DNA of 64,000 bases, from positions 212,122-276,121 of the forward strand of contig NZ_JAENIJ010000001.1 in assembly GCF_016595435.1 (NCBI RefSeq). The letters are read 5' to 3'. The translations under genes were made by a program, and so were the position numbers. The notes under the pieces were generated by a model. That model worked only from the letters and a program-made list of their open reading frames with translations. It made no database searches and was not told the DNA's origin. This stretch comes from Luteolibacter pohnpeiensis (GTDB lineage Bacteria; Verrucomicrobiota; Verrucomicrobiia; Verrucomicrobiales; Akkermansiaceae). This document shows, piece after piece, positions 44,746 to 54,250 of this stretch (within the stretch, counting starts at the first letter, position 1; each line of letters begins with the position of its first letter).

Positions 44746-45666
44746 ATGTTTGAACAATTATACTCGCGTAGAATTAAACGAACTGATAGTCGTCAGAATG
44801 AAATGCATAGAAGAACTTTCTATTTAGCGACTGCTATTACCGTACTCACGCTAGCATTCGGTAAGGCCATCTACGATCTCGTAGGAGTAAACCAAAACGG
44901 GAAGAGCAAATCAGTTGCTAAATCAATTGACCGGCCAAAGTCTTCGAATTCGCGACAATTATCCACTAAATCTTCCATCGATCGAGAAGTAGCAAAAGAA
45001 AAAACTTTAGTTAGATTAAATAAAAAAGAAGCTGAAATTCAATCTGAAATTGACAATCTTTTATCAAAAATACGAAAATCGGACCCGCAGGTAGTTATAG
45101 CTATCGAAGCACAACGTGAAGCAATATCTCTAATGAGAACTCAAGAAATGAATCTCAGGAGATTAGATTACAATGACTGGATGGAATACAAACCCGAGCA
45201 AGCAGCCCCAGCCCGACAAATGGCAATTATAAAAGCTTATCGTGAATTGTTAAATGATCCAAAATATCGAGATATTGTGAGGAGTGGTTTGGAGCTGCAA
45301 AAATCATTTCTTACAAACGACTATCCACTCATAAGTGACGCTCATGAACTATCAGCCTCTTGTCAAGAAGCTTGGGGAAACGGGAAGATCGAAATAAGGG
45401 AGCCGGGCATCATTCCACAAGAAATAGGAATTCAGGTCCTCGCCGATTCTGATGCCGTTTATCAGAACCTCAATGATTCTATTGGAAATCTATACCAAGA
45501 TGTCCCAGGTGCTCACAAAACATTTATAGAACAATGGATCAAATACGCAGTAATTAGTACTTCCAATTCACTGATATTTCGAAAGCGAATGCCATTATCC
45601 TATTGGGTTCTGAAGCACGATTTATTGAAAACCCAAAAAGAGATACAAGATAACACATCAAACTAA
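44746..45666 (+). CDS. Single-helix anchored coiled-coil protein of unknown function
   Basis: A 306-residue unrecognised protein. A basic N-terminus is followed by one membrane helix (FYLATAITVLTLAFGKAIY), then a serine/lysine-rich linker, a coiled-coil segment (KEKTLVRLNKKEAEIQSEIDNLL) and a helical C-terminal domain. ATG codons at 44746 and 44803 are both possible starts. I use 44746; the second would place the membrane helix at the very N-terminus, as in a signal anchor. Like its two upstream neighbours it is AT-rich and lies between insertion-sequence fragments. Possibly part of the same imported cassette. No catalytic motif seen. Confidence 0.6.
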   Translation: MFEQLYSRRIKRTDSRQNEMHRRTFYLATAITVLTLAFGKAIYDLVGVNQNGKSKSVAKSIDRPKSSNSRQLSTKSSIDREVAKEKTLVRLNKKEAEIQSEIDNLLSKIRKSDPQVVIAIEAQREAISLMRTQEMNLRRLDYNDWMEYKPEQAAPARQMAIIKAYRELLNDPKYRDIVRSGLELQKSFLTNDYPLISDAHELSASCQEAWGNGKIEIREPGIIPQEIGIQVLADSDAVYQNLNDSIGNLYQDVPGAHKTFIEQWIKYAVISTSNSLIFRKRMPLSYWVLKHDLLKTQKEIQDNTSN

Positions 45667-45690
45667 CCACGACACGAGCATGACAAAGGC

Positions 45691-46034
45691 GGATCGGTGT
45701 AAAAACTTTGCGTTTTAGCAGGTCCAGATATGGGTTAGGCGGGCCAAGGCTTTGCTCCAGGGAGCTTCTTGATAGAGCCGGGTGCGTAGCCATCGCAAAA
45801 ATCGAAAGGTCCTCTGAGTGGCCCGCTGGAAGACTTGGTTGATGTAGTTATTCGCTTGCTGGTAGGGGTGGCCTTCGCGGTTCTTGAGGGTTCTTTGTCG
45901 GCGGTGTTTTCCCCGGGTTTCGACTTCGTTACCGATTTCTTCTGCACATTGGGTGACTAGTTCAAATAGCAGGGTTAGGTTGTGAGAAAGCATTTATCTG
46001 GATCTGCTAGAACGCAAAGTTTTCTACAATGATC
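45691..46034 (-). pseudogene. Transposase C-terminal remnant, copy C, with an inverted end
   Basis: Minus strand. Encodes the same transposase end as copy A, with ACLTTS-equivalent MLSHNLTLLFELVTQCAEEI, a basic stretch, then YINQVFQRATQRTFRFLRWL and ALARLTHIWTC whose stop lies in the element end (45691-45729). At 45996-46034 the same roughly 40-base end reappears in inverted orientation (ATCTGGATCTGCTAGAACGC). The segment therefore has two inverted ends of one IS around a short internal remnant. Confidence 0.7.
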
Positions 46035-46478
46035 CGCTGGAGTAGTTATGACGAAGCGATCGGCGGCGGTCCGAAAGGAAATGGCAATACAGCCAGGGCA
46101 GGACTAGTGCGAGCCTTGCGCGCTCACAAGGATGTTGGTGCGGATGCGGGTTTTTGGAAAAATGATGTCGCTCGGGAATATCGCAAGATGCTGATGGAAG
46201 GAGCTTTGGAGAAATCCGAAGAGGTGCTTGACCGATCCGGAAAACGCGTGAAGCGGACTTTACGAAAAGGAATTCCACGCGCGGAGGCGGAAAGATCATC
46301 GAAGGATGACGGTGATTTGCCAATGGCGGCGACTTTACGAAGGCGGGTCCGCTATTTCAGCGATGGTGCGGTGATCGGTAGCCGCTTGTTTGTGAATGAT
46401 GCGTTTTACGCAGCTCGGGATTGGTTCGGATAGAAGCGAAAAGACGGGGCTCGAAAACTGCGTGGGCAAGCTGCGTGA
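46035..46478 (+). pseudogene. RAYT-type transposase, C-terminal part with in-frame stop
   Basis: Encodes RWSSYDEAIGGGPKGNGNTA, RAGLVRALRAHKDVGADAGF, WKNDVAREYRKMLMEGAL and VRYFSDGAVIGSRLFVNDAF, then DWFG. A TAG at 46431-46433 follows, after which KRKDGARKLRGQAA continues in the same frame to a TGA at 46478. This is the conserved C-terminal region of REP-associated tyrosine (Y1) transposase-like proteins common in Verrucomicrobia; the N-terminal HUH/Y1 domain is absent. It is inactive through truncation plus a nonsense codon. Confidence 0.75.
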
Positions 46479-46686
46479 CTCCGCCTGCACGGCACCAACC
46501 AGGCATCAACCTTAATGATTCAAGGGATACTCCCGGTGATGCGCGGTTACTTTTATTTCTAGCTCCGCTACTTTTGGGTTCTAGCAGTGATGCTGATTCG
46601 CGGGGATCGGCTAGCTCCATGGATCTGGCATTTTTACAGAATCGGCGTGACCAAAGTGTCCGGTTTGATCAAGATTCTGGCAGCTT

Positions 46687-48075
46687 ATGGCCAAATTCGA
46701 TGCTTTTAAATCCAAGATGGAATCCGCCGGAATGGGGGATGCGGCAATTCGTGCATTTCAACGCAATTACGAAGCACTGCTGCGTGATGAAACGGGTTTG
46801 ATTCCGGAAGATTCGATCGCGCCAGCGGCGGAAATCGCATCATTTGAAAGCCTCCCGCAATCGGAGCCGAAACCGGAGCTGCTTTCTCAAGCAGTGGTGA
46901 TCAAGCTCAATGGAGGGCTTGGCACAAGCATGGGCCTGACCGGACCAAAGACGCTTCTTCCGATTCGTGAGAACACAAATTTCCTGGATTTGATCGTCCG
47001 GCAAATCGTCGATTTGCGGAAAACCACCGGGGCAGGGGTGAGGCTTTTGTTGATGAACAGCTTCAGTACCAGTGAGGATACACTGGGACATCTTGCTGCT
47101 TATCAAGCAGATGGGTTTGCCGAGGCTTCGGAAGTGGAGCTGATGCAGAACCAGATTCCAAAAATCGATGCCGCAACCTTGGAGCCGGCCAGTTGGCCAG
47201 CGGATCCGGATCTCGAGTGGTGCCCGCCGGGGCATGGCGATTTGTTTCCTGCGTTGGTCGGAAGTGGCTGGCTGGATCGCTTGCTGGCGGATGGCGTTCG
47301 TTATGCGTTTGTGTCGAATTCGGACAACCTCGGCGCGGTTCTTGATCCGGCGATTCTTCAATATTTCGCCGAATCCGGTGCTCCGTTTTTGATGGAAGTG
47401 ACCCGCCGCACCGCTGCCGACCGGAAGGGCGGTCATCTCGCGGTTCGCAAGAGCGATGGCCGCTTGTTGCTGCGTGAAGTGGCGCAGTGCCCGGATGAGG
47501 ATTTGGAGTCTTTCCAGGATATCGATCGTCACCGTTTCTTTAATACCAATAGCTTGTGGTTGCGTCTGGATCTGTTGAAAGAGCAGCTCGCCGCGGATTC
47601 CGGAGTCTTGCCATTGCCGATGATCCGGAACAAAAAGACGGTTGATCCGCGGGATAAGAAATCGCCAGCCGTGTTGCAGTTGGAAATCGCCATGGGCGCG
47701 GCGATCGAGTGCTTCGATGGCTCGACCGCCATTGATGTGCCGCGCAGCCGCTTTGCGCCGGTCAAGACGACTGGAGATTTGCTCGCACTGCGGTCAGATG
47801 CTTACGAAATCCAGGAAAACGGGCAGGTTCGCCTTCACCCGGAGCGCCAGGGACTTCCGCCGGTCATCGCGCTTTCAGACGAATACAAGCTGGTGGATCA
47901 GCTGACCGCACTTGGTGTTCCGAGTTTGTTGAAATGCAAGTCCCTCACCGTCGAAGGTCCTGTCCATTTTGAGGATGGAGTGGTTCTTGAAGGTGAGGTG
48001 GTGGTGAAAAATTCTAGCAGCCAGCCTGTCAGGATCACGCCCGGCACTTATAAGGACCAGACGCTGAGCTTCTGA
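46687..48075 (+). CDS. UTP-glucose-1-phosphate uridylyltransferase, eukaryote-type
   Basis: Makes UDP-glucose for glycans and glycogen-like polymers. The 462-residue protein belongs to the eukaryote-type UDPGP family, not the bacterial GalU family. Key segments are the nucleotide-binding VVIKLNGGLGTSMGLTGPKTLLPI (71-94), LLLMNSFSTSEDTLGHL, WCPPGHGDLFPALVGSG, YAFVSNSDNLGAVLD, FLMEVTRRTAADRKGGHLA and HRFFNTNSLWLRL. A left-handed beta-helix-like C-terminus (GPVHFEDGVVLEGEVVVKN) ends the protein. It is the first intact core gene after the mobile region. It converges on a GNAT gene with an 18-base gap. Fully intact. Confidence 0.93.
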   Translation: MAKFDAFKSKMESAGMGDAAIRAFQRNYEALLRDETGLIPEDSIAPAAEIASFESLPQSEPKPELLSQAVVIKLNGGLGTSMGLTGPKTLLPIRENTNFLDLIVRQIVDLRKTTGAGVRLLLMNSFSTSEDTLGHLAAYQADGFAEASEVELMQNQIPKIDAATLEPASWPADPDLEWCPPGHGDLFPALVGSGWLDRLLADGVRYAFVSNSDNLGAVLDPAILQYFAESGAPFLMEVTRRTAADRKGGHLAVRKSDGRLLLREVAQCPDEDLESFQDIDRHRFFNTNSLWLRLDLLKEQLAADSGVLPLPMIRNKKTVDPRDKKSPAVLQLEIAMGAAIECFDGSTAIDVPRSRFAPVKTTGDLLALRSDAYEIQENGQVRLHPERQGLPPVIALSDEYKLVDQLTALGVPSLLKCKSLTVEGPVHFEDGVVLEGEVVVKNSSSQPVRITPGTYKDQTLSF

Positions 48076-48093
48076 TCCTTTAAACGAGGGTTT

Positions 48094-48606
48094 TTAAGGT
48101 AAAATATCGCCATAGATTCCGGGGTCACTTCCCGGGATCTCGATGGCTCCGCAATTTTTCGCATAGAATTCCTTGGGGCCGACTCCACCGATGATGGCGT
48201 AGGCGTAGCCGAGGTCCCTGAGGCTTTCCAATGCTTTGAATAGCAATGCTTTTCCCAGGCCGGATCCGCGCGCGCTTTCTGCGACACCGGTGGGGCCGAA
48301 ATAGCCACGCATGGTGACGTCGTGGCAGGAAAACCCGAGGATTTCGCGATCTTTCGTTGCTATGTGGCAGGCAACGGGTTGTCGCGAAAGGGAAACTTCG
48401 ATTTCACTGACCCATTTGGCGGAAAAGTGGGTTCTGGCGAACTCGGCGACCGTGTGTTTTTCGAATGCTCGTGCCCTCCTGATGCGGATTCCCTGGTCGC
48501 TGATTTTGCGATATAAGTCGGTTTGATCCTCCAAATCGTAGAGGCGGACGAGCATGTCGATCATGTAATGGATTGAAAACTGACTGGTTCGGTAGGCAAA
48601 GTCCAT
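48094..48606 (-). CDS. GNAT-family N-acetyltransferase
   Basis: A 170-residue acetyl-CoA-dependent transferase. The GNAT core is visible at residues about 85-150: ILGFSCHDVTMRGYFGPTGV, then the acetyl-CoA loop ESARGSGLGKALLFKALESL and a late YAYAIIGGVGPKEFYAKNCGA. The start at 48606 (MDFAYRTSQFS) leaves 61 bases to the divergent propeller gene start; longer in-frame starts would overlap that promoter. A second start 14 codons later is possible. Substrate unknown. Confidence 0.82.
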   Translation of the reverse strand: MDFAYRTSQFSIHYMIDMLVRLYDLEDQTDLYRKISDQGIRIRRARAFEKHTVAEFARTHFSAKWVSEIEVSLSRQPVACHIATKDREILGFSCHDVTMRGYFGPTGVAESARGSGLGKALLFKALESLRDLGYAYAIIGGVGPKEFYAKNCGAIEIPGSDPGIYGDILP

Positions 48607-48667
48607 TTCACCAAATTTCCGGTTTTCTTTGCTAGACGCAGGGAACGCGGCCCGTATCGTCTGCCTC

Positions 48668-50926
48668 ATGCGAACATTCACACCCTACTTTGTCGCGACG
48701 GTCGCTTTGGTTCAATTTACCCACGCCGCTGATAAGAAATGGTATGAAGAGATGGTGATGGGCCCGGCATGGTCCGAAACCTTCTCCGATTACTTCCAAG
48801 GAGAAAAACGGACCCCTGCTGCTATCAAGGGCATCGTCCTGGATCTCGGTAACGACAACCACGCGCTGTTTGACAGTGAAGCCCTACGCCTGGTCACCGC
48901 TTATAAGGGTGATTTTGAATGGGGTGGGGTAGCTTGGGCCGGTTCCCACGGAACTTTGATCACTTTGGCCAACAAGGATCCGCTTTTCAATACTGCCTCC
49001 ATGCCTGGCTGGGGCAATAAGGCCGGTTCTTTTGAGGACAAGCGTGAGCATCCTGGTTACGGCAAGCTCGAGCAAGGTAGCTTCAACGGCTATTTCCGCA
49101 GCGGTGAGACCATCACTCTGGACTACACGGTTTTGGGCAGTCGCATTCTCGAAACCGATGCGATGGACAAGGGCAGCCTGACCCGTTCTTTCTATTTCGA
49201 CAAACGCAATGACGAACTCGTCATGGTGGTCGCTGAGGAAAAAGGTGACTTCACCCTCAGTCCGAAGCGCGATAGCGCCAAATCCGCAGACGGTCTTGAG
49301 ATCGTAGCCACTGGCGGCGTGTCTCTCGTTACCGATACGAAAAACCACGGTCGCCTTCTGGCCAAAATCCCACGCGGTGGCCAGGCGCTCCAGGCTCAAA
49401 TCGCCTATTCACGCAGCGAAACGCCGAAGCCAGTCAGCATGCCTGATTTCAAGGCTCTCGTTTCCGGCGGTAAGCCAATTTTCGACAAAAAAATCAAGGG
49501 AACCGTCAACCTGTCGAACGACAAGAAGAGCCCTTATGTCACGGACGTAATCAATCTTCCAGAAAACAACCCTTGGAAGTCGAACCTCCGCTTTGTTGCC
49601 TTTGACTTCCTGAGCGATGATAAGGCTGCCATCTCCACCTGGAACGGCGATGTCTGGACCTTGACGGGGATCAAAGACATGAAAAACCTGGTCTGGCAAC
49701 GTGTCGCATCCGGTCTGTTCCAACCACTCGGCCTCAAGGTGGTTGATGGAACGATCTACGTGAACGGTCGCGACGGCATCACCAAGCTCATCGATCTTAA
49801 CAACGACGGTGAGATCGACCAATACAAGGTGTTCAACCACGATGTCATCGTGACGGAAAACTTCCACGAATTCGCGTTTGAGCTCCAAACCGACAAGGAA
49901 GGCAACTTCTACTTCTCGAAAGCATCCCCAGTCCGCCCCGGCGGCCGTGGATTCGACAAGATCCTGGATGACAACGGTGTGATCGCCAAAGTCTCGAAGG
50001 ACGGCTCGAAGCTCGAAGTTCTCGCTACCGGCCTGCGCGCCCCAGGTGGCCTTGGCATCGGACCTAACGGCGAAATCACCTCCGGTGAAAACGAAGGAAC
50101 CTGGATGCCTTCCTGCAAAATCAACTACGTGAAGCCTGGCAACACCCCAGTATTCTTCGGCGTTGAGCCATCCCGCCACGACGTGAAGGGCAAATACACC
50201 GAGCCACTCTGCTACCTGCCAATGGATGTCGATAACTCCGGTGCTTCCCAAGTCTGGGTACCTGAAGGAATTGATTTCGGTGTTCCAGCTGGTGAAATGC
50301 TCCACCTGTCCTACGGAACTTCCAGTATTTTCCACGTGCTGACACAACCTCGTGGCAACACCGGATTCCTCGAAGGTGGTGTGGTGAAACTCCCAATCAA
50401 ACTGCAATCCTCTGCCATGCGCGCTCGCTTCCACAAGGACGGCTCGCTCTATGTCGCAGGTTTCCGTGGATGGCAAACCAACGCTGCAAGCGAAGCTGCC
50501 TTCCAACGCGTGCGCCACAATCCAGACGTGGTCGTTCCAGCTCCTACCAAGATGGAATACACCTCCACTGGCATCAAACTCACCTTCCCAGCAAAGCTGG
50601 ATAAGGAACTTGCTGAAGACCCAACCAGCTACAGCGCTCAACGCTGGAACTACGTTCGTGGTCCACAATACGGCTCTGGTGAGTTCTCCGTGGATCATCC
50701 GGATCGTGATGCAGAGAAGCAAGCCCTTGAAAAGGAATCCCATGAGCATCAAGTTCGTGACGATGTCGAAATCAAGGCCGCCAAGCTCAGCGCGGATGGC
50801 ATGACCGTCGATATCGAATTGGATCACATGAAGCCTTGCATGAACCTGAAGGTCACTTATGACCTTGAGGATACCGATGGTGAAGTATTCAAAGGTGAAT
50901 ACATCGGCACCGTTTATAAGGACTGA
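48668..50926 (+). CDS. Exported DUF6797-type beta-propeller protein
   Basis: A 752-residue protein with a signal peptide (MRTFTPYFVATVALVQFTHA). Residues about 25-270 match the verrucomicrobial DUF6797 region (WYEEMVMGPAWSETF; IVLDLGNDNHALFDSEALRL; GYFRSGETITLDYTVLG). Residues about 290-620 are propeller-like with NHL/sorbosone-dehydrogenase character (FLSDDKAAISTWNGDVWTLTG; GRDGITKLIDLNNDGEIDQY; LATGLRAPGGLGIGPNGEI). Such proteins are usually found with cytochromes c and secreted hydrolases in Verrucomicrobia and Planctomycetes. The five-heme cytochrome gene starts 11 bases after its stop, so they form an operon and probably a periplasmic redox pair. The substrate is not known. Confidence 0.82.
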   Translation: MRTFTPYFVATVALVQFTHAADKKWYEEMVMGPAWSETFSDYFQGEKRTPAAIKGIVLDLGNDNHALFDSEALRLVTAYKGDFEWGGVAWAGSHGTLITLANKDPLFNTASMPGWGNKAGSFEDKREHPGYGKLEQGSFNGYFRSGETITLDYTVLGSRILETDAMDKGSLTRSFYFDKRNDELVMVVAEEKGDFTLSPKRDSAKSADGLEIVATGGVSLVTDTKNHGRLLAKIPRGGQALQAQIAYSRSETPKPVSMPDFKALVSGGKPIFDKKIKGTVNLSNDKKSPYVTDVINLPENNPWKSNLRFVAFDFLSDDKAAISTWNGDVWTLTGIKDMKNLVWQRVASGLFQPLGLKVVDGTIYVNGRDGITKLIDLNNDGEIDQYKVFNHDVIVTENFHEFAFELQTDKEGNFYFSKASPVRPGGRGFDKILDDNGVIAKVSKDGSKLEVLATGLRAPGGLGIGPNGEITSGENEGTWMPSCKINYVKPGNTPVFFGVEPSRHDVKGKYTEPLCYLPMDVDNSGASQVWVPEGIDFGVPAGEMLHLSYGTSSIFHVLTQPRGNTGFLEGGVVKLPIKLQSSAMRARFHKDGSLYVAGFRGWQTNAASEAAFQRVRHNPDVVVPAPTKMEYTSTGIKLTFPAKLDKELAEDPTSYSAQRWNYVRGPQYGSGEFSVDHPDRDAEKQALEKESHEHQVRDDVEIKAAKLSADGMTVDIELDHMKPCMNLKVTYDLEDTDGEVFKGEYIGTVYKD

Positions 50927-50937
50927 CCCTACCCCAT

Positions 50938-52947
50938 ATGCGTTTCCCGTTTCTTGCCTTCTGCCTCCTGGCAGCTACCGCAAAAGCTGATCTGATCGCG
51001 ACGTTTTCGAAAGATGGCGTCACCGATGCCCGTCGCGATCGGTTTCCGGCTCTGAGTATCAAACCGGGAGAACCGGCCACCCCATTTTTGGGTGCCGGGG
51101 CCTTCGAAGTGACTTGGACCGGGAAACTCGTTCTTTCTCAGCGGCAGCGCGTCTCATTCTCATTCGAGGGTGAGGGCGCTGCTGCCCTGAAAGTCGATGA
51201 CAAGGAATTGCTTTCCAAAGATGGAACACTCTCAGGTGAGGGTTCCAAAACCACCCGTCTGAATGCGGGTGAGCACGACATTACGATTACTTACAAAAGC
51301 AAAGCGGACGGCACCGCCGCATTTCGCTTTTATTGGGAGTCGAGCGAAATGCCTAGGCAAACCGTTCCTCCAGATGCTTTTGCCGCTAGCGAATCAGAAG
51401 CGGCAACTTTAGGTGAAGACCAGCGTTCCGGCCGCTTGCTGTTTGCCCAACAGAACTGCTCCAAGTGCCACGTTTCCAGCACCGGTTCCTTCGGGGCGAA
51501 TGGAATGGTGGAATTGTCGGAAATCGGGCCCGTTCTCGCCGGCATTGCTGACCGCGTGACCGAAGATTGGCTCAAAAACTGGATCGCTGATCCGAAGTCG
51601 ATCAAGCCGACAACTCACATGCCGACCTTGGTGGATGCTTCTACCAAAGAAGGTCTTCAAGAGGTAGCGGATCTAGCTGCCTATCTCACAACCACCCAGA
51701 AGCTCGGCATGCCGACTTCGCCCAAGCCAGATCCTCAGTTGGCTCAAGCCGGTGGCGTTCATTTCCAGGAACTTGGCTGCGTGGCTTGCCACACGATGCC
51801 TGGCGTCGAACAACCTGACTTGGAAAACAAGCGGGTCCCACTTAACAACGTCGCCTTCAAGTTCCAGCCCGGAGCTTTGGTGGATTTCCTGAAAAATCCT
51901 CACCAGTTTTACAGTGCGATCGGAATGCCTGATTTCCGTCTTTCAGACGAGGAAGCCAATTCCCTCGCAGCGTTTCTTCGGACCTCTTCCGAAGGAAAAG
52001 AGACCAAACCGGGCCATCAGTTCCCGAAAGGCGATGCGACTCGTGGTGCGGAGATCGCCGGCTCGCTCCAATGTGGCGTGTGTCACCCGGGTCTTCCGAT
52101 GACCCCATCGGCAGTTACTTCGCTGGATGATCTTTTCACCAAGGACTGGACAGCCGTTGGTTGCGTGGCTGCGGCAGATAAGCGCGGCAAGGCTCCGGTG
52201 TTGAATCTTTCCGATGAGGACAGAAGCAAGTTGGTAACCTTCTCCAAGAGCGGAAAAGACTCCTTGTTTAGAAATAACGTCTCGGAGTTCGCAACCCGCC
52301 AGCTGGAGAGCCAGCGTTGCGTGAACTGCCACTTGATCGATGGCAAGCCACCTCTTTTGAGCTCCACCCAAACCGAAACGGCTTCACTCACCGAGCACGT
52401 CAAAGGTCTCCATGAGCGTGTTGATCAGTCCCGCCCGCAGCTCACCTTCATCGGTGAAATGCTCTACACGGATTACATTGAGGCCATGCTTTCCGGAACT
52501 GAAGATCCGCGGCCACGTCCTTGGCTCGGCATGCGTATGCCATCTTTCCATGCTCATCCTAAGGAACTTGCTGAAGGATTGTCCCGACTTCATGGCTTTG
52601 AACCATCCGGACCACAGGAAGTGAAGGTGGATCCAAAGATGGCGGAGATCGGCAAAGATCTTGCCAGTGCAAGTGGCTTTGGTTGCGTGACCTGCCATGC
52701 CATCGGCGATCAAAAAGCAACCGCGATCTTCGAAGTGGAAGGCATCAACCTCAAACTCGCTTCCAGCCGCTTGCGTGAAGGCTACTATCATCGCTGGATG
52801 GACAACCCACCATCGGTCACGCCTTCCACCAAAATGCCACGTTTCTCCGATGGCAACGAATCCCAGCGCGCTGATGTGCTGGATGGCGATGCTTGGAAGC
52901 AATACGATGCCATCTGGCAGTATCTGCATTCGCTTGACGGTAAGTGA
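50938..52947 (+). CDS. PA14-like domain plus five-heme c-type cytochrome
   Basis: A 669-residue periplasmic protein. A signal peptide (MRFPFLAFCLLAATAKA) is followed by a PA14-like carbohydrate-binding domain at about 20-140 (FEVTWTGKLVLSQRQRVSFSF; GEHDITITYKSKADGTAAFRFYWES). Five heme c motifs follow: CSKCH (174), CVACH (281), CGVCH (379), CVNCH (461) and CVTCH (583), with downstream methionines in THMPT, GMPDF, RMPSFH and KMPRF segments that could be axial ligands. The architecture (PA14 plus cytochromes) is typical of planctomycete/verrucomicrobial proteins thought to couple oxidation of sugars to respiration. It is co-transcribed with the upstream propeller protein, 11 bases away, and followed by a 9-bp-stem hairpin. 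Confidence 0.88.
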   Translation: MRFPFLAFCLLAATAKADLIATFSKDGVTDARRDRFPALSIKPGEPATPFLGAGAFEVTWTGKLVLSQRQRVSFSFEGEGAAALKVDDKELLSKDGTLSGEGSKTTRLNAGEHDITITYKSKADGTAAFRFYWESSEMPRQTVPPDAFAASESEAATLGEDQRSGRLLFAQQNCSKCHVSSTGSFGANGMVELSEIGPVLAGIADRVTEDWLKNWIADPKSIKPTTHMPTLVDASTKEGLQEVADLAAYLTTTQKLGMPTSPKPDPQLAQAGGVHFQELGCVACHTMPGVEQPDLENKRVPLNNVAFKFQPGALVDFLKNPHQFYSAIGMPDFRLSDEEANSLAAFLRTSSEGKETKPGHQFPKGDATRGAEIAGSLQCGVCHPGLPMTPSAVTSLDDLFTKDWTAVGCVAAADKRGKAPVLNLSDEDRSKLVTFSKSGKDSLFRNNVSEFATRQLESQRCVNCHLIDGKPPLLSSTQTETASLTEHVKGLHERVDQSRPQLTFIGEMLYTDYIEAMLSGTEDPRPRPWLGMRMPSFHAHPKELAEGLSRLHGFEPSGPQEVKVDPKMAEIGKDLASASGFGCVTCHAIGDQKATAIFEVEGINLKLASSRLREGYYHRWMDNPPSVTPSTKMPRFSDGNESQRADVLDGDAWKQYDAIWQYLHSLDGK

Positions 52948-52963
52948 TCAAGGCTTGAATTCA

Positions 52964-52994
52964 CCTCCGTGGCCTTCTTGATTGACCACGGAGG
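52964..52994 (+). terminator. Hairpin after the cytochrome gene
   Basis: CCTCCGTGG (52964-52972) and CCACGGAGG (52986-52994) form a perfect 9-bp stem with a 13-base loop, between the cytochrome stop and malate dehydrogenase. There is no T run, so termination strength is uncertain. Confidence 0.5.
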
Positions 52995-53033
52995 AACTCT
53001 TGCTGAATGTTGGGATCTAGCAATTTTGCGCTT

Positions 53034-54023
53034 ATGAAAGAACCCATCACCATTTCCATCACCGGTGCGGCTGGCCACATTGGCTATGCACTTTTGTTCC
53101 GGATCGCGTCCGGCTCCGTCTTTGGAGCCGATCAACCGGTCAATCTCCGGCTTATCGAAATTGAACCCGCATTGCCTGCTCTGCACGGAGTGGTGATGGA
53201 GCTTGATGACTGCGCATTTCCGCTGTTGCGTGAAGTGGTAGCGACAGCCGACCTGGATGAGGGATTTGCTGGAGCAAACTGGGCATTGCTGGTGGGCTCT
53301 GTTCCCCGCAAAGCTGGTATGGAGCGTAGTGATCTGCTCGGGATCAACGGACGGATTTTCACCGGCCAAGGGCAGGCGATCGCCAAGAATGCTGCGAAAA
53401 ACATCCGTGTTCTCGTGGTCGGGAATCCCTGCAACACCAATGCATTGATCGCCAAGAACAATGCCGCAGGGGTGCCGTCGGACCGCTTCTTCGCGATGAC
53501 CCGGCTGGATGAGAATCGCGCGAAAAGCCAGTTGGCCTTCAAAGCGGGTGTTCATGCCTCGGATGTGACGAACCTCTGCATTTGGGGCAATCATTCTTCA
53601 ACCCAATACCCGGATTTCACCAACGCGAAGATCAACGGCAAACCTGCAACCGATGTCATCTCGGATCACGATTGGCTGAAAGGTGAGTTTATCTCAACCG
53701 TCCAACAGCGGGGTGCGGCAATCATCAAAGCGCGCGGGGCATCTTCTGCTGCTTCTGCTGCGAATGCCGCCATTGATACGGTGAAAAGTCTGATTCAACC
53801 GACAGCGGATGGGGATTGGTTCTCCGTGGCAGTTTGTTCCGATGGTTCTTACGGCATTGAGAAAGGCCTCATCGCCTCCATGCCCATCCGAACCAAGTCC
53901 GACGGCAGCTGGGAAGTCGTGCAAGGCGTGCCGGTTGACGATTTTAGCAGAGAGAAGATCGATGCGAGCGTCGCAGAACTGATCGAAGAGCGTGATGCGG
54001 TGAAAGATTTGATTCCTTCCTGA
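53034..54023 (+). CDS. mdh: Malate dehydrogenase
   Basis: A 329-residue NAD-dependent malate dehydrogenase of the cytosolic/MDH type 2 family, interconverting malate and oxaloacetate in the citric acid cycle. The Rossmann start [18 protein letters not shown] is followed by [14 protein letters not shown] with the mobile-loop arginine. [30 protein letters not shown] and [14 protein letters not shown] hold the catalytic Asp and His. The start is set at 53034 (MKEPITIS), nine codons into the open frame. Its stop overlaps the start of the following VF530-type gene by one base (TGATG), indicating coupling. Confidence 0.95.
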   Translation: MKEPITISITGAAGHIGYALLFRIASGSVFGADQPVNLRLIEIEPALPALHGVVMELDDCAFPLLREVVATADLDEGFAGANWALLVGSVPRKAGMERSDLLGINGRIFTGQGQAIAKNAAKNIRVLVVGNPCNTNALIAKNNAAGVPSDRFFAMTRLDENRAKSQLAFKAGVHASDVTNLCIWGNHSSTQYPDFTNAKINGKPATDVISDHDWLKGEFISTVQQRGAAIIKARGASSAASAANAAIDTVKSLIQPTADGDWFSVAVCSDGSYGIEKGLIASMPIRTKSDGSWEVVQGVPVDDFSREKIDASVAELIEERDAVKDLIPS

Positions 54024-54250
54024 TGGAGCGAGAGCATCCGAACGATCCGCTGCACGGAGTCACACTCAAGGAAGTTCTAACAACCTTGGTGGATCGCTAT
54101 GGGTGGCAAGAACTGGCGGACCGGATTCCGGTCCGTTGTTTCATGTTCAATCCATCGATCCAATCCAGTCTTACCTTTCTGCGGAAAACGCCTTGGGCAC
54201 GGCAGAAGTTGGAAAACTGGTATGTATCGGACGCGATGCGGCGTCGTTGA
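54023..54250 (+). CDS. VF530-type (DUF2132) small DNA-binding protein
   Basis: A 75-residue member of the VF530 family, small helical proteins first solved from Vibrio fischeri and suggested to bind DNA. The family pattern is complete: NDPLHGVTLKEVLTTLVDRYGW, IPVRCFMFNPSIQSSLTFLRKTPWAR and KLENWY. It starts on the last base of the mdh stop codon, so it is translated with mdh. Its last 80 bases overlap, on opposite strands, the end of the glycosyltransferase-HAD gene. Biological role unknown. Confidence 0.88.
   Translation: MEREHPNDPLHGVTLKEVLTTLVDRYGWQELADRIPVRCFMFNPSIQSSLTFLRKTPWARQKLENWYVSDAMRRR

Noticed and set aside
49409..50827. A 472-codon open frame antisense to the propeller protein gene
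   Set aside because: It mirrors the GC-rich third-position pattern of the sense gene. The product has no recognisable motif and no plausible start signal.
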